Assembly: GCA_031549525.1 (NCBI GenBank)
Contig: JAVBPQ010000058.1
Coordinates: forward strand, 1 to 45,604
Length of the DNA stretch: 45,604 nucleotides
DNA from: WQUF01 sp031549525
GTDB taxonomy: Bacteria > Bacillota > Clostridia > Clostridiales > Clostridiaceae
Reading direction: 5' to 3'
Shown: piece by piece, positions 25,052-32,761 of the stretch
Layout of the letters: every line of letters starts with the position of its first letter
How positions within the stretch are numbered: position 1 is the first letter of the stretch
Translations under genes and position numbers: made by a program
The notes under the pieces: model-generated
The model's database searches: none
What the model was told of the DNA's origin: nothing
What the model saw: only the letters and a program-made list of their open reading frames with translations

Positions 25052-26119
25052 TTAAAGTACTATCTCTTTAATCCACTTCTCATAATTTCTAAGAGAACAT
25101 CCCCCAGAGCCTTCATGCATTTTTTTGCTCTCACTTCTTAAGGCTTTAAGAAGTGGAGATTTAAGGGCATCAATAAAATCTTCATTGCGCACATTTCTAT
25201 CAGAATATGGCGCAAAAGGGCAAGGCTCAAGAGAACCATCTGAATTAATATATACAAAACCTCTCCCTGCAGCAAGGCACCCATCGTAAAAGGATTCATC
25301 TCCAGGAAAAGCTATAAAAATAGCCTTATTTGTTTCAGTAGATTTTCGGCAATACTTATCAAGTTTATCTTTATCTTCTATATTAAGAGCTAATAGCTCA
25401 GAGTTTTTATCCACTGGAACATACTCAACATGGATAACTAGTCTGCATCCAAGCTTTATATATGGTTTTATAAAATCCTCATGTGTAACTGTATCTATGT
25501 TGTGCCTTCCAGTTGTAATCGAAAGCCCAAAGGGAACAGAAAGAGAGCTTAATAGATTCATAGCTCTATCTATATGCTCTGATACTCCCTCGCCTCTTCT
25601 TCTATCTGTATCCTCTTTACTGCCTTCGATGCTAAAAAGCGGTACCATATTTCTGTTATTACTAAACCACTTTGCCTTATCCTCTGTAAAGAGCGTTCCA
25701 TTTGTAAAAACAAGACCAAGCAAATTAGTATGATTTGACATATTAATAAGCCAATTTTCACATAAAAGAGGCTCCCCTCCTGCAAGCAAAACAGCAGAAC
25801 ATCCTGCTTCTTCTGCAGAAATAAGCAATTTATTTATTTCATCATATGTCATATCATCTTTTGATGAAGTACAGTTACTTGATGCATAACAACCTAAACA
25901 ATTAAGGTTGCATATTTTAGTTGTTCCTACGATGAGAAGGGGAGGAACTATAATATCTTCCTTCTCCCACTTTATCCTTTTATCCTCTGCCATCTTTTGA
26001 TGCATGATTATTTTAAGCAAAGATTTTCTAGACATAGGAAAATCCTTTAATAAATTTAAACCAAGTTTAAGGGAAATATCCATGTCTTTATTAAAAACAG
26101 CTCTATAACTTAAATCCAT
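25052..26119 (-). CDS. Radical SAM protein with C-terminal Cys-rich (SPASM/Twitch-like) region
   Basis: A 355-residue radical SAM enzyme. The cluster motif is CNLNCLGC (Cys70, Cys74, Cys77), with GGEP (114-117) for SAM binding. The C-terminal part holds Cys281, Cys300 (in DGSLEPCPFAP) and Cys341 (GGCSL), resembling a SPASM/Twitch site for one auxiliary cluster as in peptide-modifying and cofactor-making enzymes. The first 60 residues are helical and may recognise the substrate. It lies between the ABC-2 permease (23 bases) and the methyltransferase (9 bases). This setting suggests peptide or small-molecule modification with export, but I find no precursor peptide gene nearby. Confidence 0.88.
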   Translation of the reverse strand: MDLSYRAVFNKDMDISLKLGLNLLKDFPMSRKSLLKIIMHQKMAEDKRIKWEKEDIIVPPLLIVGTTKICNLNCLGCYASSNCTSSKDDMTYDEINKLLISAEEAGCSAVLLAGGEPLLCENWLINMSNHTNLLGLVFTNGTLFTEDKAKWFSNNRNMVPLFSIEGSKEDTDRRRGEGVSEHIDRAMNLLSSLSVPFGLSITTGRHNIDTVTHEDFIKPYIKLGCRLVIHVEYVPVDKNSELLALNIEDKDKLDKYCRKSTETNKAIFIAFPGDESFYDGCLAAGRGFVYINSDGSLEPCPFAPYSDRNVRNEDFIDALKSPLLKALRSESKKMHEGSGGCSLRNYEKWIKEIVL

Positions 26120-26142
26120 ACCTTCACATCCTCAAAATTTAT

Positions 26143-26991
26143 TTAATTCACGTCTATTTTCCCAAACTTTCTTATAGATAAAATCAAAAAACCTACAGCA
26201 TAAATCCCTATGTATATAAACATCCACATACTAGCAGGTTCTCCAGTGCCTGATAAACCTCCCATATTTCTCATGACTTCCCCTGCAATTCCTGAAGAAG
26301 GCAGGAGAACTCTTTCTGCTGATGAAAAAATAGTATGAAAAGGAGATACAAGGCTTATAAAAATTCCTGCGCTCATTATTGCCTCATTATTAATATATTT
26401 TCCTATCATCTCCACCATTCCCCCTATATTTCCAAGTATATATATAAATATCATAAGAAGACCATTTGGAACCACTCTTAAAGATACTGACCCAAAAATA
26501 GTAAGGCATAAAATTGTAACTGGCACAAGGAGATATAAAAACCACCCTTTAAAAATCTGAATAAATGTAAGAGAGGTTATGGTATTTAACTTAAAAAATA
26601 CCCCTATCAGCAAAATAGCAGAAAATAAAATAGTAGCATATATAAATGAGAGTATAAAAAGACCAAAATATTTCCCCATCACATATTCATAACGCTTAAT
26701 AGGTCGTGAAAGAATGGCATGAATCATTCCATTTTCAAGCTCGCTTGCAATAGCTCCAGCACCTAACATTATTGTTAAAAGGCACATGAGCATAGATGAA
26801 AATTGAAGACCAGATTGAGTAATCATCACAGTTGCTACTGCTTTAACTTGATCTCTCATACCATGGATATTCGCCTCTTTTTCAAAATAGTATAACAATA
26901 TAGCCCATAGCACTAAATATAAAACAGCTACAATGCTCATTATAACAAAAGTTCTTTTACGGACAGCTTCATTTAATGTAGCTTTTATAAT
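26143..26991 (-). CDS. ABC-2 type transporter permease with apparent non-AUG start
   Basis: A membrane protein of about 282 residues with six hydrophobic segments, of the ABC-2/NosY-like type, including GAIASELENGMIHAILSRPIKRYEY, a classic sequence of these permeases. The first ATG in frame (26940) would cut into the first helix and has no ribosome site. The open frame continues upstream as AIIKATLNEAVRKRTFVIMS, which matches the usual N-terminus. No ATG, GTG or TTG exists there before a stop, so the start is probably ATT 26991 (overlapping the ATPase stop) or ATC 27000 after GGGGGGAG. It pairs with the ATPase gene just upstream. Confidence 0.85.
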   Translation of the reverse strand: MIKATLNEAVRKRTFVIMSIVAVLYLVLWAILLYYFEKEANIHGMRDQVKAVATVMITQSGLQFSSMLMCLLTIMLGAGAIASELENGMIHAILSRPIKRYEYVMGKYFGLFILSFIYATILFSAILLIGVFFKLNTITSLTFIQIFKGWFLYLLVPVTILCLTIFGSVSLRVVPNGLLMIFIYILGNIGGMVEMIGKYINNEAIMSAGIFISLVSPFHTIFSSAERVLLPSSGIAGEVMRNMGGLSGTGEPASMWMFIYIGIYAVGFLILSIRKFGKIDVN

Positions 26992-27899
26992 AGCTCCGAT
27001 GCTTCTCCCCCCTTTACCACCTTTAAAAATATGCTCTCTAGTGTCTCATGATAGGGTGTCAATTCATATATCTTCACATCCCTTGACGTTAAAAAGGCTG
27101 CAATTTCAGGTATCTCTTCCCTGCTATTCACTCGTATCCATATGTACCCATCTTCTTCTTTTAAGCCTTCATCAAAATATTCTTTAAGCTTTAGATAAAC
27201 ATCGGAAGAAATATTATGACACATTATTTTTAAAGTTATTTTATCCATAGTTAAATCCTTCATAAGTCCAGATTTTACTACAACACCTTTGTTTATGATA
27301 GCTACGCTATCGCTTACAGCTTCAACCTCACTAAGCAAATGGCTGTTTAAAAAAACAGTAGTTCCTTCTTTTTTTAGAGTTATTATAATATCCCTGACTT
27401 CCTTTCTGCCAATTGGGTCAAGAGCTGAAGTTGGTTCATCTAAAAATAAGAGTTCAGGTTCAGGTAAAAGTGCACAAGCAAGCCCAAGCCTCTGCTGCAT
27501 ACCCTTGCTATATGAACCTACTTTATATTTTTCCTGCCCTAAAAGTCCTACCCTCGTTAAGATATCTTTATTACGAGCTTTATCTGCCTTTAGATGATAT
27601 AAATTTGAATGAAAATTAAGAAGATCTTCACCTGTCATCCACTCTTGATATCTAAATAACTCAGGAAGGTATCCCATCTTTTCCCTAGCCCTAACATCTC
27701 CTAAAGGGTAACCTAAAACGCTTCCTTCTCCACTAGTTGGAAATACAAGACCTATTAGCATCTTTATACATGTGCTCTTCCCTGCTCCATTTGGACCTAA
27801 AAAACCGTAAATCTGTCCTTTTTCAACAGACAAATTTACGGAATTAACAGCTATTTTATCCTTGTATTTCTTTGTAAGGTCATTGGTCTCTATGACCAT
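26985..27899 (-). CDS. ABC transporter ATP-binding protein
   Basis: A 304-residue ATPase of the DRA/NatA-like group. Walker A is GPNGAGKST (residues 35-43), the signature SYSKGMQQRLGLACAL, Walker B LLFLDEPTSALD, and the switch histidine is in FLNSHLLSE. A C-terminal extension of about 80 residues follows, as usual for exporter-type ATPases. Its start shares bases with the stop of the DUF4367-like gene (TAATG) and its stop overlaps the permease start, so three genes are translationally coupled. Together with the permease it probably exports a product or acts in envelope stress. Confidence 0.94.
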   Translation of the reverse strand: MVIETNDLTKKYKDKIAVNSVNLSVEKGQIYGFLGPNGAGKSTCIKMLIGLVFPTSGEGSVLGYPLGDVRAREKMGYLPELFRYQEWMTGEDLLNFHSNLYHLKADKARNKDILTRVGLLGQEKYKVGSYSKGMQQRLGLACALLPEPELLFLDEPTSALDPIGRKEVRDIIITLKKEGTTVFLNSHLLSEVEAVSDSVAIINKGVVVKSGLMKDLTMDKITLKIMCHNISSDVYLKLKEYFDEGLKEEDGYIWIRVNSREEIPEIAAFLTSRDVKIYELTPYHETLESIFLKVVKGGEASELL

Positions 27900-28786
27900 T
27901 AAGGAATGCTCCTAGCTATATTAGAGAGTTCATTATCAGATTTATCGCCAACTAAGCAATAAAGAACTCCATTTTTAGTCCATATTAGAGCAGAGCCATC
28001 TTTTTTATTCTCACTTTCATATCCTTTTGTTAAATCCTCAGGAAGCATTGAGGATATCTCATCCATATCCTTTGTTGAGTAGATATAGCCTGTTGTATTT
28101 CCTATGGAAGTTTCACGACCAAGTCCCATGATAACTGGAAGGTAAACATCACGATCTTTTATATCTATGCTCGCTATTTGGGATTTTATGTTTTGCGGAA
28201 TAAAAGACATATCTAATATGTTATCCCATAGTCCTCTTAAAACACTATCTTCTCCATCTACATACATCCCTTGAGTTGCAAATAAATCTACATCATCATA
28301 GCTTGCCACTATTGAAGGCGGCGCACTCACTGTTATCTTAGCTCCATTAAATTTATCATCAAGCAATGTAGCATATCCCATATCTGTAAGCTTCTCATTT
28401 ATGCTATCTGTATCTAAAGTAAAACTCTTTGATATTGAATCTACATACTTGATAGAAGGTGTTTCATCTTTTAAATCCTTTGGAAGATTAAAAGAGAAAG
28501 CATCAAACTGAGATACATCTGTAATAGTCTTATATTGAGGCTTTTCACCTTTTAAATTCTGTACATTCTCATCATTTTCACAATATTCTTTAAGGTCATC
28601 CTCATGTTGTTTAGCATAGTTTGCCATCTCTTCAATATCAGCTAAGGTTATCTTTATGGTCTTTGCATCACCTACACGAAATATAGATAAAGCTGATATT
28701 GCAAATGTCTGTACAGAAGGTACAAAAATACATGATGCTGCAATTGATGCTGCAGCAACTAAAGAAACTAAGGTTTTCTTTTTCAT
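27899..28786 (-). CDS. Secreted DUF4367-like protein, first gene of the six-gene operon
   Basis: A 295-residue exported protein with signal peptide MKKKTLVSLVAAASIAASCI (a Cys is present, but the lipobox fit SIAASC is poor). The C-terminal segment GSALIWTKNGVLYCLVGDKSDNELSNIARSI has the shape of DUF4367, the outer domain seen on anti-sigma-type proteins. The anti-sigma protein at 32762-33367 ends in a similar segment (SLLTFKLSDVLYTLTSAYDA). It leads the operon with the ABC exporter genes and probably acts outside the membrane as a sensor or accessory subunit. A strong ribosome site (AGAGGAG) precedes the ATG. Confidence 0.8.
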   Translation of the reverse strand: MKKKTLVSLVAAASIAASCIFVPSVQTFAISALSIFRVGDAKTIKITLADIEEMANYAKQHEDDLKEYCENDENVQNLKGEKPQYKTITDVSQFDAFSFNLPKDLKDETPSIKYVDSISKSFTLDTDSINEKLTDMGYATLLDDKFNGAKITVSAPPSIVASYDDVDLFATQGMYVDGEDSVLRGLWDNILDMSFIPQNIKSQIASIDIKDRDVYLPVIMGLGRETSIGNTTGYIYSTKDMDEISSMLPEDLTKGYESENKKDGSALIWTKNGVLYCLVGDKSDNELSNIARSIP

Positions 28787-28850
28787 TTTAAAAAACTCCT
28801 CTCATTATTTTAAAATTTCATCATATAAAGATAAGTATTCTGAAATTTCT

Positions 28851-28906
28851 ATTATCTTCTGAGCAAGTAATTGAGACAATACATTTACCTTATTTAATAA
28901 GGTAAA
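28851..28906 (-). promoter_or_regulatory. Promoter and 23-bp palindrome of the six-gene operon
   Basis: On the minus strand, -35 TTGTCT (plus positions 28874-28879) and -10 GATAAT (28851-28856) are 17 bases apart. Four bases upstream of the -35 lies a perfect 23-base palindrome (28884-28906): left arm TTTACCTTATT, centre T, right arm AATAAGGTAAA. No T run follows on either strand, so it is a protein-binding site rather than a terminator; its place fits an activator. The rest of 28907-29096 shows nothing I can support. Confidence 0.7.
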
Positions 28907-29096
28907 GTATTAAGAATATAATAACTCTTTTTCAAAATAATTAAACAATACTATCTTAAAAAAGGTTTTATAAGCTATTATTAGCTATTATACTATATGT
29001 TTATGAAATCAATGTGAACAAAAAATTATTATTTTTTAACCCTTTAACATTTGAAGTTTTTAGGTTTTTAACTTATAAGATGAGTTATCTGCAATA

Positions 29097-29127
29097 TTGA
29101 CAAATATCGACTACTATAGTGTATAAT
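29097..29127 (+). promoter_or_regulatory. Promoter of the polysaccharide deacetylase gene
   Basis: TTGACA (29097-29102) and TATAAT (29122-29127) with a 19-base spacer. Transcription from here would leave an untranslated leader of about 175 bases before ATG 29312, in which I see no known riboswitch. Confidence 0.6.
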
Positions 29128-29311
29128 ATACGTACTATCGAAAAAGAAGCTATCCCTATTAAGCAGCGAGAAATATATTAAAAACTCTTAAATTATAATA
29201 TAAAGATACTATGTACATTTTTAAGGACAATTAATAGACTTTATGAATAAATAAATGTAAAATACTAATATAAATTATATTTTTTCCAAAAATATAACAG
29301 GGGGGGTATAT

Positions 29312-30502
29312 ATGAAAATTTTTAAAACTCTATTTATTTTATTTACTTTTTTATTTTTTTCAATCAATTTAAGCTTCACAATTTTAGTACAAGCTTCTGA
29401 AGTTAAAACTGTAACAACGTATTCTAATGGTACTAAGATAACTATAACTTATTCTAATGGAATTAAAGTAACTACCATAACAAAGGCTCCAACTACATCT
29501 AATGCAAATACAACAAAAAAACCTGTAGCTACAACTACTAAACCTAATGCAAACACAACAGCAAAACCTTCTAATACAACCACTAAACCTAATGCAAATA
29601 CAACAGCAAAACCTTCTAATACAACCACTAAACCTAATGCAAATACAACAGCAAAACCTTCCAATACGACCACTAAACCTAATGCAAATACAACAGCAAA
29701 GCCTTCCAATACGGCTACTACACCTAATACAAATACAACAGCAAAGCCTTCTACTACATCCAATGTAAATACTACAATAGCACCTTCTAACACATCTAAT
29801 ATAAACACTACATCAGAAGCACCAAAAACACCTGATGTAAATACAACAAAACCTGTTGAACCACTCACTGGAAATGCACCCACTCAAAACAATGTACAAT
29901 ACGTTGCACTGACATTTGATGATGGTCCTAGCGCAAATTTAACTCCTAAACTTTTAGATGCATTAGATAGCTACAATGCTAAAGCAACTTTCTTTTTAGT
30001 TGGAAATATGGCATATAATTCAAAAAATATCGTAAATAGAATCTATAAATCAGGACATGAAATAGGAAACCACAGTTATAACCATAGTGATTTAACTACT
30101 TTATATACTGATACGGTTGAAAATGAAATTAAGCAAACTTCTGATTTAATTATGTCCGCTACAGGAGCTTATCCAACTTTACTAAGACCACCATATGGTG
30201 CTTATGATGGTACTGTAAGTAATATATGTGCATCATATAATTTACCATTAATCATGTGGGATGTTGATACACTAGATTGGAAATATAGAGATGTAGATTA
30301 CGTATATAACACTATAGAAAATAATTTAAAAGATGGGTCTATAATCTTATTACATGATATTCATGCAACCACTGTAGAAGCAGCAATTAGGATACTCAGA
30401 GATTATAGCAATAATGGATATAAATTTGTAACAGTAAGTCAGCTTGCTGCAATTAAAGGTATTTCATTACAACCAGGTAATGCATATTTTAATTTAAAAT
30501 AA
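29312..30502 (+). CDS. Secreted polysaccharide deacetylase (NodB/CE4) with repetitive Thr-rich linker
   Basis: A 396-residue exported protein: signal peptide (1-28), a short TYSNG repeat, a long Thr/Asn/Pro linker (about 58-190) with five 15-residue repeats, and a C-terminal NodB domain (about 195-385). The catalytic motifs are complete: TFDDGPS (201-207; Asp203 base, Asp204 metal), HSYNH (254-258; two metal His), RPPYG (292-296), WDVDTLDW (316-323) and LLHDIH (346-351). It should remove acetyl groups from peptidoglycan or another wall glycan. The linker would hold the domain away from the membrane. It stands alone with its own promoter. Confidence 0.94.
   Translation: MKIFKTLFILFTFLFFSINLSFTILVQASEVKTVTTYSNGTKITITYSNGIKVTTITKAPTTSNANTTKKPVATTTKPNANTTAKPSNTTTKPNANTTAKPSNTTTKPNANTTAKPSNTTTKPNANTTAKPSNTATTPNTNTTAKPSTTSNVNTTIAPSNTSNINTTSEAPKTPDVNTTKPVEPLTGNAPTQNNVQYVALTFDDGPSANLTPKLLDALDSYNAKATFFLVGNMAYNSKNIVNRIYKSGHEIGNHSYNHSDLTTLYTDTVENEIKQTSDLIMSATGAYPTLLRPPYGAYDGTVSNICASYNLPLIMWDVDTLDWKYRDVDYVYNTIENNLKDGSIILLHDIHATTVEAAIRILRDYSNNGYKFVTVSQLAAIKGISLQPGNAYFNLK
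29537..29761 (+). repeat. Five 45-bp coding tandem repeats in the deacetylase linker
   Basis: Residues 76-150 are five copies of TKPNANTTAKPSNTT, four nearly identical in protein and DNA and the fifth diverged. The unit is 45 bases, so changes in copy number keep the reading frame and would alter linker length. Confidence 0.93.
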
Positions 30503-30523
30503 TTGTACAAGCTTTACATATAA

Positions 30524-30554
30524 GAAGGCTATAGCTTATAAGAGCATAGCCTTC
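30524..30554. terminator. Hairpin after the deacetylase gene
   Basis: GAAGGCTAT (30524-30532) pairs with ATAGCCTTC (30546-30554). Neither side has a strong T run, though the minus-strand side (TTATAT) is the better one, so it may end a minus-strand transcript. Confidence 0.45.
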
Positions 30555-30607
30555 AAAAGAAGTTATTATTATGGCTTTAAAATTTAATAAGGAGTTATCT
30601 TTTATAA

Positions 30608-30660
30608 TTAGCATACGCTAACTTAAGTTTAATATTATCAAAATTAAACTTCGTTGTCAA
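30608..30660 (-). promoter_or_regulatory. Minus-strand promoter overlapped by a metal-regulator-like palindrome
   Basis: On the minus strand, TTGACA (plus 30655-30660) and TAATAT (plus 30632-30637) are 17 bases apart. The inverted repeat AAGTTTAAT/ATTAAACTT covers the -10 and spacer (30625-30651). Just past the expected start lies TTAGC-ATAC-GCTAA (30608-30621), resembling DtxR-family boxes. No gene of note follows before a hairpin 70 bases on, so this drives a short RNA or is the remains of a lost gene. Confidence 0.45.
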
Positions 30661-30684
30661 TAATTTTTTTATAAAAAGTTATTG

Positions 30685-31047
30685 CTAATCTTTTAAATTC
30701 TCTTTAATTTTTAAAAAGGTCTCATCACTTATAACATGTTCTATACGACAAGCGTCAGCTTGAGCAATTTCATGTGAAACTCCTAATTGTATAAGATATC
30801 TTGTCAAAATTTTATGACGCTCATATACTTTTATAGCAAGATTATATCCTTCAATAGTCAATTCAATTTGATTATTCTCATTCATGGTAATTAAACCATT
30901 TTTTTTAAGAATACTCATTGCACGACTTATGCTTGGTTTTGAAAATCCAAGTTTTTCTGCAATATCAATAGAACGCACAAAACCCCTTTTTTGTTTTAAA
31001 ATTAATATAGTTTCAAGATAATTTTCACCTGATTCATGCAATTCCAC
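30685..31047 (-). CDS. DtxR/MntR family metal-dependent regulator
   Basis: A regulator of 120 residues (127 if started at ATG 31068). The N-terminal winged helix (HESGENYLETILILKQKRG, then SIDIAEKLGFSKPSISRAMSILKKNGLI) and the metal-binding dimer domain with the C-x-x-E-H set (ADACRIEHVIS) identify the MntR/DtxR family; no SH3-like third domain is present. It should bind manganese or iron and repress metal uptake. I favour GTG 31047, five bases after GAAGGTG, since the protein then begins MELHESGENYL as usual, and ATG 31068 has no ribosome site. A matching palindrome lies just downstream of the gene. Confidence 0.88.
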   Translation of the reverse strand: MELHESGENYLETILILKQKRGFVRSIDIAEKLGFSKPSISRAMSILKKNGLITMNENNQIELTIEGYNLAIKVYERHKILTRYLIQLGVSHEIAQADACRIEHVISDETFLKIKENLKD

Positions 31048-31127
31048 AATAACACCTTCTTTTTTCATAAAATTATTATTAATTATAACATAAATATCTA
31101 TTTTTTTAAATTGCTATTTCCATATCT

Positions 31128-31167
31128 AAAAAAGTAGAAAGCAGTTTTTTACTGATTTCTACTTTTT
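31128..31167 (-). terminator. Terminator of the subtilisin-like protease gene
   Basis: A stem of about 12 bp, AAAAAGTAGAAA with TTTCTACTTTTT, with a 14-base loop. It lies right after the protease stop codon on the minus strand and just upstream of the DtxR-type gene. Confidence 0.75.
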
Positions 31168-31173
31168 TATCAT

Positions 31174-32556
31174 TTATTTTATAGGAGTAGTCACAATACT
31201 GTTATCAGTATTATTATCATCCGAGCTTATTAATTCTAAAGCCTTATCAGCATTTATAAGACCTCCAGAATATATCTTCCCTTCTAAAGATGGAAGAGGA
31301 GTTATGCCTTTAATTAAAATATCTTTAATTTCTTTTGGAGTTGTTTGTTGCGAATAACTTTTTATAAGCGCAGCAACCCCAGAAACATGAGCTGCAGCCA
31401 TAGAAGTACCTTGCATATATTCATACTTTGCATCTGGTACTGTACTCAATATTAAGCTGCCTGGAGCAGCAATATGAACAGTTTCTTTACCATAATTTGA
31501 AAAATAAGAAAGAGCACCCTTTTGATCTATACTTGCAACACAAATATTATTACTAATATCAAAGCTTGCAGGATAACAAGGGATTATATCATTATCAGAT
31601 GATTCATTTCCTGCAGCTGTAACAAAAAGAATGTTTTCTTTTTCTGTACTAGCCATTACAAGATATAGACTGGAAGAGTATAATTTTCCATTAAATGACA
31701 TGTTTATAATAGCTGCTCCATTTTCTTTTGCATAATTTATAGCTAGTATGATATCTGAATAGGAACTTAACTCCCCATAATCTCCAAATATCTTTAACGG
31801 CATTATTTTTACTAATGGTGCTACTCCAACGATTCCAATTCCATTTTCTCCAGATGCAATAGTTCCAGATACATGAGTACCTTGTTTAAAATTGTCCATT
31901 GGATTGTTGTCATTGTTAAAAAAATTCCAACCATAAACATCATCTATATAACCATTTTTATCATCATCAATACCATTATCAGTAATTTCTTTAGTATTTT
32001 CCCAAATATTATCTTTAAGATCTGGATGCGTATAATCTACACCACTATCAATTACAGCTACAACAACAGAGCTTTCTCCCTTGGTTTTTGTCCATGTATT
32101 TTCAGCATTTATATTAATCTCTGGTCGATAAACACTATATAATTTATCATAATATGGATCATTGGTAAGGTGCATCTTATAATCAGGTTCAGCAAATTCT
32201 ACTAAAGGAGATTCATTTATCTCTTTAAGAATATCAACAGAAAGCTTTTTATTTTCTGGTAGATCATAAAGATGTAAATTTAAATTATCACTTAATAATT
32301 TTCTATTTTTAAGTTGATGTAGATTTTCATAAGAAGTCATATCATCTTTACGAATACTACTAGTATATTTAACAATCAATTTCCCTGTATCATATAAGTA
32401 TTCTTTAATTTTTTGTTTAGTAAATTCAGTAATAATAACCTTTTTCAAGATTGGATATTGATTTAACAAACCATCAGTACCAGTGGCATATATATTTTGT
32501 GTAATCATAATCATTATCAACATAAATAATATGATTATTTTACATTTGTGTTTCAT
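31174..32556 (-). CDS. Secreted subtilisin-like serine protease (S8)
   Basis: A 460-residue exported protease. It has a signal peptide (1-24), a propeptide region with an inhibitor-like fold (about 35-130) and an S8 catalytic domain. The triad is visible: Asp170 (VVAVIDSGVDYTHPDL), His228 (GTHVSGTIA) and Ser385 (GTSMAAAHVSG), with Asn317 (AAGNES) for the oxyanion hole. An insertion DNGIDDDKNGYIDDVYGWNF resembles a calcium-binding loop. The short C-terminal tail after the domain is not a membrane anchor. It lies downstream of the sigma/anti-sigma pair on the same strand but is separated by a terminator, so it is probably an independent secreted enzyme. Confidence 0.94.
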   Translation of the reverse strand: MKHKCKIIILFMLIMIMITQNIYATGTDGLLNQYPILKKVIITEFTKQKIKEYLYDTGKLIVKYTSSIRKDDMTSYENLHQLKNRKLLSDNLNLHLYDLPENKKLSVDILKEINESPLVEFAEPDYKMHLTNDPYYDKLYSVYRPEININAENTWTKTKGESSVVVAVIDSGVDYTHPDLKDNIWENTKEITDNGIDDDKNGYIDDVYGWNFFNNDNNPMDNFKQGTHVSGTIASGENGIGIVGVAPLVKIMPLKIFGDYGELSSYSDIILAINYAKENGAAIINMSFNGKLYSSSLYLVMASTEKENILFVTAAGNESSDNDIIPCYPASFDISNNICVASIDQKGALSYFSNYGKETVHIAAPGSLILSTVPDAKYEYMQGTSMAAAHVSGVAALIKSYSQQTTPKEIKDILIKGITPLPSLEGKIYSGGLINADKALELISSDDNNTDNSIVTTPIK

Positions 32557-32715
32557 ATTCTAAACCACCTCTCTATATAAAATAGGGAACAATGATAGGA
32601 TCAAAATCCAATTCATGTTAAATAAAAATTTCATGGTTAATTTCAATCCACACATTTAATATATATGCTTTTATTTTAATTTTGTTCATTATTATGTGCA
32701 TAAAAGCACAGCAAC

Positions 32716-32757
32716 ATAAAGGCTTTCATCATAGTTACCCTTAGTGAAAGCCTTTAT
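32716..32757 (-). terminator. Terminator of the sigma/anti-sigma operon
   Basis: ATAAAGGCTTTCA (32716-32728) pairs with TGAAAGCCTTTAT (32745-32757), a 13-bp stem with a 16-base loop, directly after the anti-sigma gene. The 32557-32715 stretch otherwise holds the protease upstream region, without a clear promoter. Confidence 0.82.
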
Positions 32758-32761
32758 ATTT

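Noticed and set aside
28884..28906. Rho-independent terminator at the 23-bp palindrome
   Set aside because: The stem is AT-rich, has almost no loop and is not followed by a T run on either strand; it adjoins a promoter.
29537..29761. CRISPR-like regular repeats
   Set aside because: The 45-base units are contiguous, in frame and encode a protein linker; there are no spacers and no cas genes.
29449..29883. A 144-codon open frame on the minus strand opposite the deacetylase linker
   Set aside because: It is the antisense of the Thr-rich repeat; its Val/Phe/Ala repeats have no ribosome site and simply mirror the coding repeats.
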